Positions 14,995-20,823 of a DNA stretch of 37,420 bases are shown piece after piece (the stretch's first letter is position 1; the number at the start of each line of letters is the position of its first letter). The notes under the pieces are model-generated. The model did not search any database and was not told the DNA's origin. It saw only the letters and a list, made by a program, of their open reading frames with translations. Made by a program: the position numbers and the translations under genes. The stretch is from Candidatus Moranbacteria bacterium UBA2206 (GTDB taxonomy: Bacteria > Patescibacteriota > Minisyncoccia > Moranbacterales > UBA2206). Where the stretch lies: contig DCUU01000057.1 in the NCBI GenBank assembly GCA_002328565.1, forward strand, positions 1-37,420, given 5' to 3'.

Positions 14995-15060
14995 TTAAAT
15001 TACCTTTTCCAAAATAACTCTTTTTTCTTCGGCGGTTAATTTGTTCATAACTTCACCCAT
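14995..15060 (-). pseudogene. Short decayed ORF, possibly the start of an msrB-like gene
   Basis: A 21-codon frame reading MNKLTAEEKRVILEK after four extra residues, ended by TAA. LTxEExRVxxEK is how methionine sulfoxide reductase B often begins, just before its KGTE segment, but everything after is missing. The remainder of 14909-15215 holds no other gene; a 12-bp palindrome TAATACGTATTA sits at 15136-15147. Weak evidence. Confidence 0.2.
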
Positions 15061-15215
15061 TTATTTATACAGATACTACAGCGCTCCGGCCCTAATCTTA
15101 CACTTAGAATAAGTAACTAATTTAGGTAAGTATTTTAATACGTATTATAATATGTATTGAATTATTTCTGAACTGAAAAAGATACTTGACCACATTTATT
15201 CTATTCTCTTTAAGT

Positions 15216-15794
15216 TTAAGATATTTTTATAATAAATTCTGTTTCTGGTAAAAGTACCCACTCTTTTTTATCATCAGGATGGCTTTTTTTAAATCCTTCT
15301 AACCTCTCTTTCATTTCTTCAGAATAATGGACGACTGAATTAATTGACAGCAAACCTAGATATTTTTTCCAGTCCTTGCCGTTACTACTTGAATAATCCG
15401 AAAGAAACATGACACCAGCTGATGAACCGGCGCATATCTTTCCATCAAGCAAGGATAGCAATTTATTTTTAATTTCTTGGATCGTATCTACAATTTTTTG
15501 TGGTTCACCTCCGCGGAAATAAATAACATCAGATTCTTTGATTTGTTTTTTGAATTCTTCCATATCACTGCTTGCAACTATAAAATTTGCTTTCCTATTT
15601 TTTGTATATCTTGCAAATCTTTCTTTGTCAGATTTCTCAAGTTCATCCCAAATTTCTTTCGGTCTTGAGAAATAGGCAAGTAGAATCGAGGGAATTTTGT
15701 CTTCGTCAAAATCCCTAACCCATTCCTGATAAAATGCTTCGTTGTTTTTATTAGTTATGCCTGTTTCTCCTCCGTGAAGGATATATTTTGTCAT
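15216..15794 (-). CDS. Peptidase E-like (S51 family) protein
   Basis: 192 residues from the ATG at 15794 (a TTG three codons upstream is possible). TKYILHGGETG at the start, YFRGGEPQKIVD near residue 95 and ICAGSSAGVMFLSD near residue 120 match the class-I glutamine amidotransferase-like fold of family S51; the Ser in GSSAG is the nucleophile in dipeptidase E. The usual His and acidic partners are less obvious, so activity on Asp-X dipeptides cannot be assumed. No partner gene is evident; the flanking genes are accessory. Confidence 0.8.
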   Translation of the reverse strand: MTKYILHGGETGITNKNNEAFYQEWVRDFDEDKIPSILLAYFSRPKEIWDELEKSDKERFARYTKNRKANFIVASSDMEEFKKQIKESDVIYFRGGEPQKIVDTIQEIKNKLLSLLDGKICAGSSAGVMFLSDYSSSNGKDWKKYLGLLSINSVVHYSEEMKERLEGFKKSHPDDKKEWVLLPETEFIIKIS

Positions 15795-15822
15795 TTTTTT
15801 CAACTTAATTATTTATAAAGAT

Positions 15823-16800
15823 TTAAAAAGGTGGTAGTTTTAACTCTTCATTTTTTTGTCCCTCATATTTTTCAAATATATTCTTCACTTTTTCATTTAA
15901 ATCATGATACGTATCATTATCACCTATTAAATTATAAGGCGTTTCAAGACGAGAAGATCCAATCGAAAGAAAAACTTTAGTTGAGCCAGATTTATAAGTT
16001 TCAAGTAATCGAGATAACTGTGGCAACATCTGTTTATTAAAATTTGGTGGTAAATTTATAGTTATACGTTCCCTAATTCTATTATGTTCATCAAATCCTT
16101 TAACAGATTTTTTAGAGAAACCTGTCTTAAAGTTATCATTTAAAAGCTGTAATAAATTTGTATAATATTCTAAATGACTAAAGTATTTCTTTATACTATC
16201 TGAAATTTCAATCTTAGAGCTATCTATCTTAGAATCTTTTGCAAAATCGTTAATATTCTTACTACAGAAATAAAAATTATAATCTTTTTTACTATTTAAA
16301 AAATTCTTAGCTAATTCAACTATCAAGACATCTGGTTGTATGTTTAAACCTATTCCGCTATTATGAGGCTTTTCTCCTGACAAGGAACCTCTCACTACAC
16401 CCACTAAAGAGTCTGGAGTAATTCTTAATTTTATAGTGTTATTACTCGAAAAAATATTTATTATTTCTTTTTTAACTTTTTCTGTATTTTCCTTCCTTTT
16501 ATCAAAGCACCCCTTCAAACTTTCACACATGTCAGTCTTTACTTTTTCGTCTAGGCTCTCGTCTAGATTTATGGATTTTCTGTATTCACCAATATGATTT
16601 TTAAGTTTTTTAGTTTTTCTATCTAACTGATTATAAAATTCTAATTCCACTACTTCCGGTAATAATATCTTGAATTTATCATCGACTAATAAAGCATTCA
16701 GTTTTTGAAGCACATTCAAATCCTCCCCCTGTTCTAATTCCAAAAGACAACACTGAATAAAAATATTTGTGTCAATTAAAATGTAATTTTCTTTTTCCAT
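15823..16800 (-). CDS. PIN-domain protein (DUF4935-like)
   Basis: 325 residues. N-terminal PIN-type nuclease fold: ILIDTNIFIQCC (first Asp), EVVELEFYNQ (Glu), a long charged helical insertion, then QPDVLIVELAKNF and FYFCSKNINDFA (remaining acidic ligands and the typical CSxNxxDF strand). The C-terminal third (about 230-325) is not recognised. Domains of this kind act as metal-dependent RNases and also occur as solitary genes in defence-rich regions. It is divergent from the LexA-methyltransferase fusion. The region is distinctly more AT-rich than the surrounding housekeeping genes, consistent with lateral acquisition. No adjacent antitoxin is seen. Confidence 0.75.
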   Translation of the reverse strand: MEKENYILIDTNIFIQCCLLELEQGEDLNVLQKLNALLVDDKFKILLPEVVELEFYNQLDRKTKKLKNHIGEYRKSINLDESLDEKVKTDMCESLKGCFDKRKENTEKVKKEIINIFSSNNTIKLRITPDSLVGVVRGSLSGEKPHNSGIGLNIQPDVLIVELAKNFLNSKKDYNFYFCSKNINDFAKDSKIDSSKIEISDSIKKYFSHLEYYTNLLQLLNDNFKTGFSKKSVKGFDEHNRIRERITINLPPNFNKQMLPQLSRLLETYKSGSTKVFLSIGSSRLETPYNLIGDNDTYHDLNEKVKNIFEKYEGQKNEELKLPPF

Positions 16801-16925
16801 AAAATATTTAAACTTACAAATTTATTACCCAAGAATACTTCTTCTCAATTCTTATTTCTTATCTTTCTAATCCTCAATTATTAGTCCCTCCACTACTTAC
16901 TATTATAACTGTGGATAACTCGTTT

Positions 16926-16954
16926 TTGCTATTTCGGTAAATTTTCGGTATAAT
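16926..16954 (+). promoter_or_regulatory. Promoter of the LexA-methyltransferase gene with a candidate operator
   Basis: TTGCTA (16926-16931), 17-bp spacer, TATAAT (16949-16954). TTTCGGTA occurs twice in the spacer (16932-16939 and 16943-16950), 11 bp apart, so on the same DNA face; this is a plausible repressor site. A TGTGGATAA 9-mer lies just upstream (16910-16918), and TTATATCA, a partial match to the palindrome of the three antirepressor promoters, lies downstream (16970-16977). Confidence 0.6.
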
Positions 16955-16989
16955 GGAATTATAACAAATTTATATCACAAGTCAATTAT

Positions 16990-18561
16990 ATGTCCACCCT
17001 AACAAAAAAGCAAAAACAAATATTAGACTTCATTAAATCCTACATAAGCAAAAAAGGGCTATCCCCTACTATTGAAGAGATTAGAAAACATTTCAAACTC
17101 TCCGCTGTGTCAACTATTCACCAGCACTTAGAAGCACTCGAGAAAAAAGAATTCATCGAAAGAAATGGAAGCTCAGCTAGGGGAATTGAATTGAAAAAGA
17201 AGAATCCTTATAGTCTTATAAAAATTCCATTAGTTGGAGTAATAGCTGCCGGTCAGCCAATCGAAGCCATAGAAACAACAGGAGAAAGCGTGATGATTGC
17301 TTCGGGTAATATAAAAAAGGATGAACGATATTATGCTCTCAAAGTTAGGGGTACGAGTATGATTGATGAGGGAATTTTCAATGGTGATATTGTAGTTATA
17401 AAAAAACAATCTTCGGCAGAAAATGGACAGACAGTGGTCGCGATAATTGATGACAACGAAGCCACTTTGAAAAAAATATACCGAGAGAAAAATAGATTCA
17501 GACTTCAACCAGCCAATCAAACAATGTTGCCGATTTATAGAAAAGAAGTTGAGATTAGAGGTGTAGTTATTGAGATAAAAAGAAACCTCGAAAATAATGA
17601 TAGTGATTCAAAACAAAAATTATTTAGAACTCTGGATTTATTTGCCGGAGTTGGAGGGATAAGGTTGGGTTTTGAAAATGCAGGATTTGAAACAGTTTTT
17701 GCAAATGATTTTGATAAGCATTGCGCCTACACTTACGATTTGAATTTCAAAAAATCAAAACTTGTCGTGGAAGATATGCGAAAAATTGGGATCGATGATT
17801 TGCCAGAGTTTGATTTTCTCTTGGGCGGTTTTCCTTGCCAAGCATTTTCAATCGCAGGATATCGAAAAGGATTCAATGATGAAAAAGATCGAGGAAATTT
17901 ATTCTTCGATGTTGCGAGAATTTTGAAAGCTAGAAAACCAGAGGGGTTTCTTTTGGAAAATGTAAAGAATCTCAAAGGTCATGACAACGGAAAAACTTTC
18001 AGTATAATCATCCAGACGCTAGAGGATTTGGGTTATCATGTGAAAACTAAGGTTTTAAACACTATGGAATACGGGGATGTTCCCCAAAACCGAGAAAGAA
18101 TATATATTGTGGGATTTAAGGATAAAAATTATTCAGATAAATTTGAATTTCCAGAGCCACAAAAATTAAAGCTAAAAGTCACTGATCTTTTGGAAAAAAA
18201 TGTGGATAAAAAATATTATTATAACGGCAAACCACTTTTTGAAAAACTCAAAGATTTCGTAGTCGAAGAAGGAAAAGTTTATCAATGGAGAAGACAATAT
18301 GTGAGGGAAAACAAGAAAGGCGTGTGTCCGACTCTCACTGCCAATATGGGGACAGGTGGACACAACGTTCCAATTATAAAAGACAAAAAAGGAATCAGAA
18401 AACTGACTCCTCTTGAATGCTTTAGATTACAAGGATTTCCAAAAACATTTATCCTGCCAAAAAATTTAGCGGATTCTTCACTATACAAGCAAGCTGGAAA
18501 TTCTGTGAGTGTTCCAGTGGTTACGGCTGTGGCAAAACAAATTATGAAGGTGATAAATTAG
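16990..18561 (+). CDS. LexA-type self-cleaving repressor fused to a DNA cytosine-5 methyltransferase
   Basis: One uninterrupted frame of 523 codons with two complete proteins. Residues 1-200 are LexA: winged HTH (LTKKQKQILDFI, STIHQHLEALEKKEFIER), cleavage site VIAAGQPI (Ala87-Gly88), catalytic Ser123 in VRGTSM and Lys161 in EATLKKI, ending GVVIEIKRN as LexA does. After a 12-residue polar linker, residues 213-523 form a C5 methyltransferase: DLFAGVGG (motif I), GGFPCQAFS with catalytic Cys283 (IV), ENVKNL (VI), QNRERIYIVGF (VIII), a short target-recognition region (about 400-465), then LTPLECFRLQGFP (IX) and QAGNSVSVP (X). No stop, frameshift or obvious internal start separates the halves. 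It should bind an operator as repressor, methylate cytosine, and be severable by RecA-stimulated autocleavage. HTH-methyltransferase fusions that autoregulate restriction systems are known; a full LexA fusion is not one I recognise. Confidence 0.9.
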   Translation: MSTLTKKQKQILDFIKSYISKKGLSPTIEEIRKHFKLSAVSTIHQHLEALEKKEFIERNGSSARGIELKKKNPYSLIKIPLVGVIAAGQPIEAIETTGESVMIASGNIKKDERYYALKVRGTSMIDEGIFNGDIVVIKKQSSAENGQTVVAIIDDNEATLKKIYREKNRFRLQPANQTMLPIYRKEVEIRGVVIEIKRNLENNDSDSKQKLFRTLDLFAGVGGIRLGFENAGFETVFANDFDKHCAYTYDLNFKKSKLVVEDMRKIGIDDLPEFDFLLGGFPCQAFSIAGYRKGFNDEKDRGNLFFDVARILKARKPEGFLLENVKNLKGHDNGKTFSIIIQTLEDLGYHVKTKVLNTMEYGDVPQNRERIYIVGFKDKNYSDKFEFPEPQKLKLKVTDLLEKNVDKKYYYNGKPLFEKLKDFVVEEGKVYQWRRQYVRENKKGVCPTLTANMGTGGHNVPIIKDKKGIRKLTPLECFRLQGFPKTFILPKNLADSSLYKQAGNSVSVPVVTAVAKQIMKVIN

Positions 18562-18587
18562 GCTCCTGTCATTTTTTTTAACAAGTC

Positions 18588-19004
18588 CTAATTTTCTTTA
18601 TACATTTCCAATTTATCTAAAGATTTTGAGTTACTCATTTTTTGAACATCTTCAATAGGTATAATATAACATTCGCCTTTTCTACCATCTACAACTAAAA
18701 TTATATCGCAATCGTCAGGTGAATATTTATAAGTTCGTTGCTTGACCTTTCTATCTATCTGTTTTCCACTTCTACCTCCTCCTGCAAAACTAACATTACC
18801 TCCAGATGTCCCTTTGATTTGTACCCTTAAAAGTTTATTATTTCCTACGTCAATAATAGCATCGTATCTACCATTAGTAACATCCGCACGTGAGCAAGGA
18901 AACCCTGCCTTCATACATCTGCCCACCCCAATCATTTCATCAGAATTACCATTGATAGTTCTGAAAATGCCGTCATTTATATTTGTTAAATTTTTTGGCC
19001 ACAT
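18588..19004 (-). CDS. Small PD-(D/E)XK-type endonuclease
   Basis: 138 residues. The nuclease core is GRYDAIIDVGNNKLLRVQIKG: Asp48 and the Gln62-x-Lys64 pair fit the PD-(D/E)XK fold, here with Gln in place of the second acid. The following part (TYKYSPDDCDIILVVDG, CYIIPIEDV) matches the PD-(D/E)XK family related to group I intron endonucleases. It is convergent with the LexA-methyltransferase gene, 26 nt separating the stops, so a restriction partner is a natural hypothesis; a solitary homing or repair nuclease is the alternative. TATAAT at 19011-19016 ends only 6 nt before the ATG, so the mRNA is probably leaderless. Confidence 0.7.
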   Translation of the reverse strand: MWPKNLTNINDGIFRTINGNSDEMIGVGRCMKAGFPCSRADVTNGRYDAIIDVGNNKLLRVQIKGTSGGNVSFAGGGRSGKQIDRKVKQRTYKYSPDDCDIILVVDGRKGECYIIPIEDVQKMSNSKSLDKLEMYKEN

Positions 19005-19010
19005 ATTTTT

Positions 19011-19016
19011 ATTATA
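19011..19016 (-). promoter_or_regulatory. -10 box of the PD-(D/E)XK gene (leaderless transcript)
   Basis: TATAAT on the minus strand lies 6 nt upstream of the ATG, placing the expected transcription start at the start codon. No convincing -35 box was found. Confidence 0.45.
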
Positions 19017-19023
19017 CTTAAAT

Positions 19024-19170
19024 TTATTTCTTCCAATCCTTAATTATAATCCCACCAGCCACTCTTTTCACAACCACCTTCTGTTTTTCTTTCCAACCTA
19101 ATTCCTTATACATCTCAATCGGAATAGTGACAGCCAGGCTGGTTTTTCCTATTCTGGTAATTTTATTCAC
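19024..19170 (-). CDS. AbrB/SpoVT-like mini-protein (GTG start)
   Basis: 48 residues: NKITRIGKTSLAVTIPIEMY then KELGWKEKQKVVVKRVAGGI and IIKDWKK. This is the swapped-hairpin AbrB/MazE-type DNA-binding fold (R.GKTSLAVTIP..., then LGW...V.V). The start is GTG at 19170, chosen because it overlaps the stop of the GIY-YIG gene as GTGA, the standard arrangement for translational coupling. Such proteins are transcription factors or antitoxins; no toxin is adjacent, unless the GIY-YIG nuclease plays that role. Confidence 0.7.
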   Translation of the reverse strand: MNKITRIGKTSLAVTIPIEMYKELGWKEKQKVVVKRVAGGIIIKDWKK

Positions 19171-19421
19171 CCTGTTAAATAAGATTTGAGGCGATTTTTT
19201 AGAAACATCTTACCATGATATGTTTTTAAATATTTTTCTCTATGTGTCGCATCCTGCTGATTTAGACATGCTTCATAATATATCAATTTCAATGGCCTTC
19301 TATCTTTAGTTGATTCAACTTTTCCTTTTTGATGCTCCTCAAATCTTAATTTTAAATTTTTAGTATAACCTACATAATTTTTATTATCCTTTTCACTCCT
19401 TAAAATATATGTGTAATACAT
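19167..19421 (-). CDS. GIY-YIG nuclease family protein (UPF0213/YhbQ-like)
   Basis: 84 residues, the length of single-domain GIY-YIG proteins. MYYTYILRSEKDNKNYVGYT gives the GIY-YIG strands (YTY and YVG), followed by LRFEEHQKG with the catalytic Arg, and THREKYLKTYHGK with the conserved Glu. Such stand-alone proteins are DNA nucleases of uncertain cellular role. It is coupled to the AbrB-like gene by a 4-nt overlap, and the pair is bracketed by 13-bp inverted repeats (19170-19182 and 19443-19455). Confidence 0.88.
   Translation of the reverse strand: MYYTYILRSEKDNKNYVGYTKNLKLRFEEHQKGKVESTKDRRPLKLIYYEACLNQQDATHREKYLKTYHGKMFLKNRLKSYLTG
19170..19182. repeat. 13-bp inverted repeat flanking the GIY-YIG gene (left)
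   Basis: CCCTGTTAAATAA here is the exact reverse complement of 19443-19455. The left copy overlaps the GIY-YIG stop and AbrB-like start region; the right copy is 22 nt upstream of the GIY-YIG ATG. Confidence 0.6.
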
Positions 19422-19442
19422 AGACTATTAAAAAATTTAAAA

Positions 19443-19455
19443 TTATTTAACAGGG
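19443..19455. repeat. 13-bp inverted repeat flanking the GIY-YIG gene (right)
   Basis: TTATTTAACAGGG, the reverse complement of 19170-19182. Confidence 0.6.
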
Positions 19456-19527
19456 CAAGTATTTTTTTCTTCACTTTTTCTTGTTGTCATATTTTTATAT
19501 TTATTTTAATCACTATCGCTATCTTTT

Positions 19528-20046
19528 TTACAATTTAATAATCTCTGCCTTATTTTCTCCTAAGTCATAAATCGCAACCGTAAAATTATTCTCGATTTTC
19601 CCAGCTTTCAAACAATTAATTGTTCCTGGATTAATATGTAAGACGCCATTTACAGATTCTATCTTTGACACATGATCATGGCCTGAAATTACTGTTTCCC
19701 ACTTTCCAGAAAGCATCAATGCCTCTGTTATCTCGCCAACATTTCCATGATAAACCGCAATCTTTTTTCCTCCCAATTCTAAATTCGCAAATTCACCATG
19801 ATATTCTAACTTATCCCAATTATATTTTTCTTTATAAGTAAAAAAACGATACATATCCTTGTCATTATTACCAAAAACCGAAATTGTTCTGATGTCACAA
19901 TTATTCATGAAAAGCCAAGCTGCTCCAGGCGAACCCCAATCACCACAATGAATTATAATCTCCACTTCTTTTTTCTTGAAAACATCTATCGCTTTTAGAA
20001 GATTTAGTCCATTATCATGGACGTCAGAAATAATTCCAATTTTCAT
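19528..20046 (-). CDS. YfcE/MJ0936-type metallophosphoesterase
   Basis: 172 residues, the usual size of this calcineurin-like group. All dinuclear-metal motifs are present: IGIISDVHDN (DxH), HCGDWG (GD), FGNNDKD (GNND), VYHGN (H) and SGHDHVS (GHxH). The family hydrolyses phosphodiesters such as bis-pNPP in vitro; in vivo substrates are mostly unknown. A copy of the dispersed repeat lies directly upstream of its start, between it and the truncated BRO gene, and no strong promoter is apparent there. Confidence 0.9.
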   Translation of the reverse strand: MKIGIISDVHDNGLNLLKAIDVFKKKEVEIIIHCGDWGSPGAAWLFMNNCDIRTISVFGNNDKDMYRFFTYKEKYNWDKLEYHGEFANLELGGKKIAVYHGNVGEITEALMLSGKWETVISGHDHVSKIESVNGVLHINPGTINCLKAGKIENNFTVAIYDLGENKAEIIKL

Positions 20047-20068
20047 ATTTTTGTATGTTACTTAACTA

Positions 20069-20116
20069 ATTACTGAACACTTCCATTTTACCCCCTTTCC
20101 CCCAATAAATCAAAAA
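20069..20116 (-). repeat. Dispersed 48-bp repeat, copy 2
   Basis: Minus strand begins TTTTTGATTTATTGGGGG and ends GAAGTGTTCAGTAAT. In this copy a ribosome-site-like purine run precedes an ATG that opens a six-residue frame (MEVFSN) before TAG. Followed by TTAAGTAACA, which also occurs next to copy 1. Confidence 0.75.
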
Positions 20117-20128
20117 ATCGCCAGCGAT
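20112..20128 (-). terminator. Weak terminator-like hairpin after the truncated BRO gene
   Basis: ATCGCTGGCGAT on the minus strand folds as a 4-5 bp stem followed by TTTTTT, which merges into repeat copy 2. Confidence 0.4.
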
Positions 20129-20170
20129 AGCGGTTTTGCGAATTTTAGATTAGTTTATTTTTCCATAAAT

Positions 20171-20494
20171 TTAATTCAATTTTTTCACAGATTTTTTCTT
20201 AGGCAGATAATTATCCCCCGTCACATCTGTATTTGCCACATCAGTATTATAAAATTTACCATCTGCAGACATTAATTTCAGTTGGTCACATTTTGTGACC
20301 AACTGACTTCCTTCATTCTTCAGGCGGTTTTTGAGTGTTGCCCAATAGCTTTTTGCTTTTTTAAAATCTACTTGCTCTATCAAAGCGGCAACAATATCAA
20401 TTACCGAAAAATACCAGGTTTCTGTTTTTTCTTCGTAGTGACGACGAATCTTAAAATCTTCAAAAATGACGAGTGAACTATATTTGTTTTTCAT
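20171..20494 (-). pseudogene. BRO-N-family antirepressor with an internal deletion
   Basis: 107 codons. The first 88 residues are a good BRO-N start: LVIFEDFKIRRHYEEKTETW then YFSVIDIVAAL, KSYWATLKNRL and LKLMSADGKFYNTDVANTD. Full-length relatives run to about 250-280 residues. Here the frame jumps from that point to VTGDNYLPKKKSVKKLN, which resembles the normal extreme C-terminus of the family as I remember it. Roughly 150 internal residues appear to be missing in frame. GATGTG occurs twice at the junction (ACTGATGTG, ACAGATGTG), a possible deletion endpoint. Promoter intact. It may still be a functional mini-protein. Confidence 0.6.
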
Positions 20495-20516
20495 AACTTT
20501 ATTTAGTTTGTTATGA

Positions 20517-20549
20517 TGATATTATATCACTCTGTGATATTTCAGGCAA
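20517..20549 (-). promoter_or_regulatory. Promoter and palindromic operator of the BRO gene
   Basis: Minus strand: TTGCCT (20544-20549), 17-bp spacer, TATAAT (20521-20526) inside TGATATTATATCA (20517-20529), the same 13-mer as at 6992 and 14304. TTATCCACA lies upstream (20559-20567), as it does for the AntA-type gene. Confidence 0.7.
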
Positions 20550-20585
20550 CTTTTGAACTGTGGATAACTTTTTATTCTTCCAATA

Positions 20586-20633
20586 CTCACTGAACACTTC
20601 CATTCTAACTCTTTTCCCCCGATAAATCAAAAA
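20586..20633 (-). repeat. Dispersed 48-bp repeat, copy 3
   Basis: More diverged than copies 1 and 2 but with the same TTTTTGATTTAT start and GGAAGTGTTCAGTGAG end. It follows the tRNA-Glu terminator and runs into the BRO promoter. Confidence 0.65.
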
Positions 20634-20652
20634 CAGCCATCAAGGGCTGTTT
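20631..20652 (-). terminator. Terminator of tRNA-Glu
   Basis: Minus strand: AAACAGCC/GGCTGTTT 8-bp stem (20645-20652 with 20631-20638), 6-nt loop, T tract continuing into repeat copy 3. Confidence 0.82.
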
Positions 20653-20662
20653 TCAAGTTTAG

Positions 20663-20737
20663 TACCGCGTATGGGATTCGAACCCATGATTTCCAGGATG
20701 AAAACCTGGCGTCCTGACCGGGCTAGACGAACGCGGC
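20663..20737 (-). tRNA. tRNA-Glu (anticodon TTC)
   Basis: Complete cloverleaf on the minus strand: acceptor GCCGCGT/ACGCGGT (first pair G-U), anticodon stem CCAGG/CCTGG with loop TTTTCAT (anticodon TTC), T arm ATGGGTTCGAATCCCAT. The 3' CCA is not encoded. Confidence 0.93.
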
Positions 20738-20755
20738 ATATAGTTCAATAAAAAA

Positions 20756-20780
20756 TGCCTTAGCAGGGCACCTTTCAATG
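20756..20780 (-). terminator. Possible terminator of the sigma-factor operon
   Basis: Minus strand TGCC...GGCA short stem followed by TTTTTT, about 45 nt past the stop at 20824. A second hairpin (ATGATA/TATCAT) lies between. Short stem, so only tentative. Confidence 0.4.
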
Positions 20781-20823
20781 ATAGAAAGATATTATCATAT
20801 ATTTAAAAATAAATCAACTATTT

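Noticed and set aside
15136..15147. TAATACGTATTA palindrome as an operator
   Set aside because: It stands alone in an AT-rich gene-free stretch; no second copy and no clearly associated start were found.
15823..16800. Toxin-antitoxin VapBC locus
   Set aside because: The PIN protein is far longer than VapC and has no small antitoxin gene next to it; the AbrB-like gene is 2.2 kb away on the far side of other genes.
18557..18592. Terminator between the LexA-methyltransferase and nuclease genes
   Set aside because: ATTAGG/CCTAAT is only a 6-bp repeat with a 24-nt loop; the T run lies inside the loop, so it does not have terminator form.
7034..20567. Replication origin based on TTATCCACA boxes
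   Set aside because: The boxes are spread over 13 kb, one per promoter, with no cluster, no dnaA/dnaN gene and no AT-rich unwinding region beside them.
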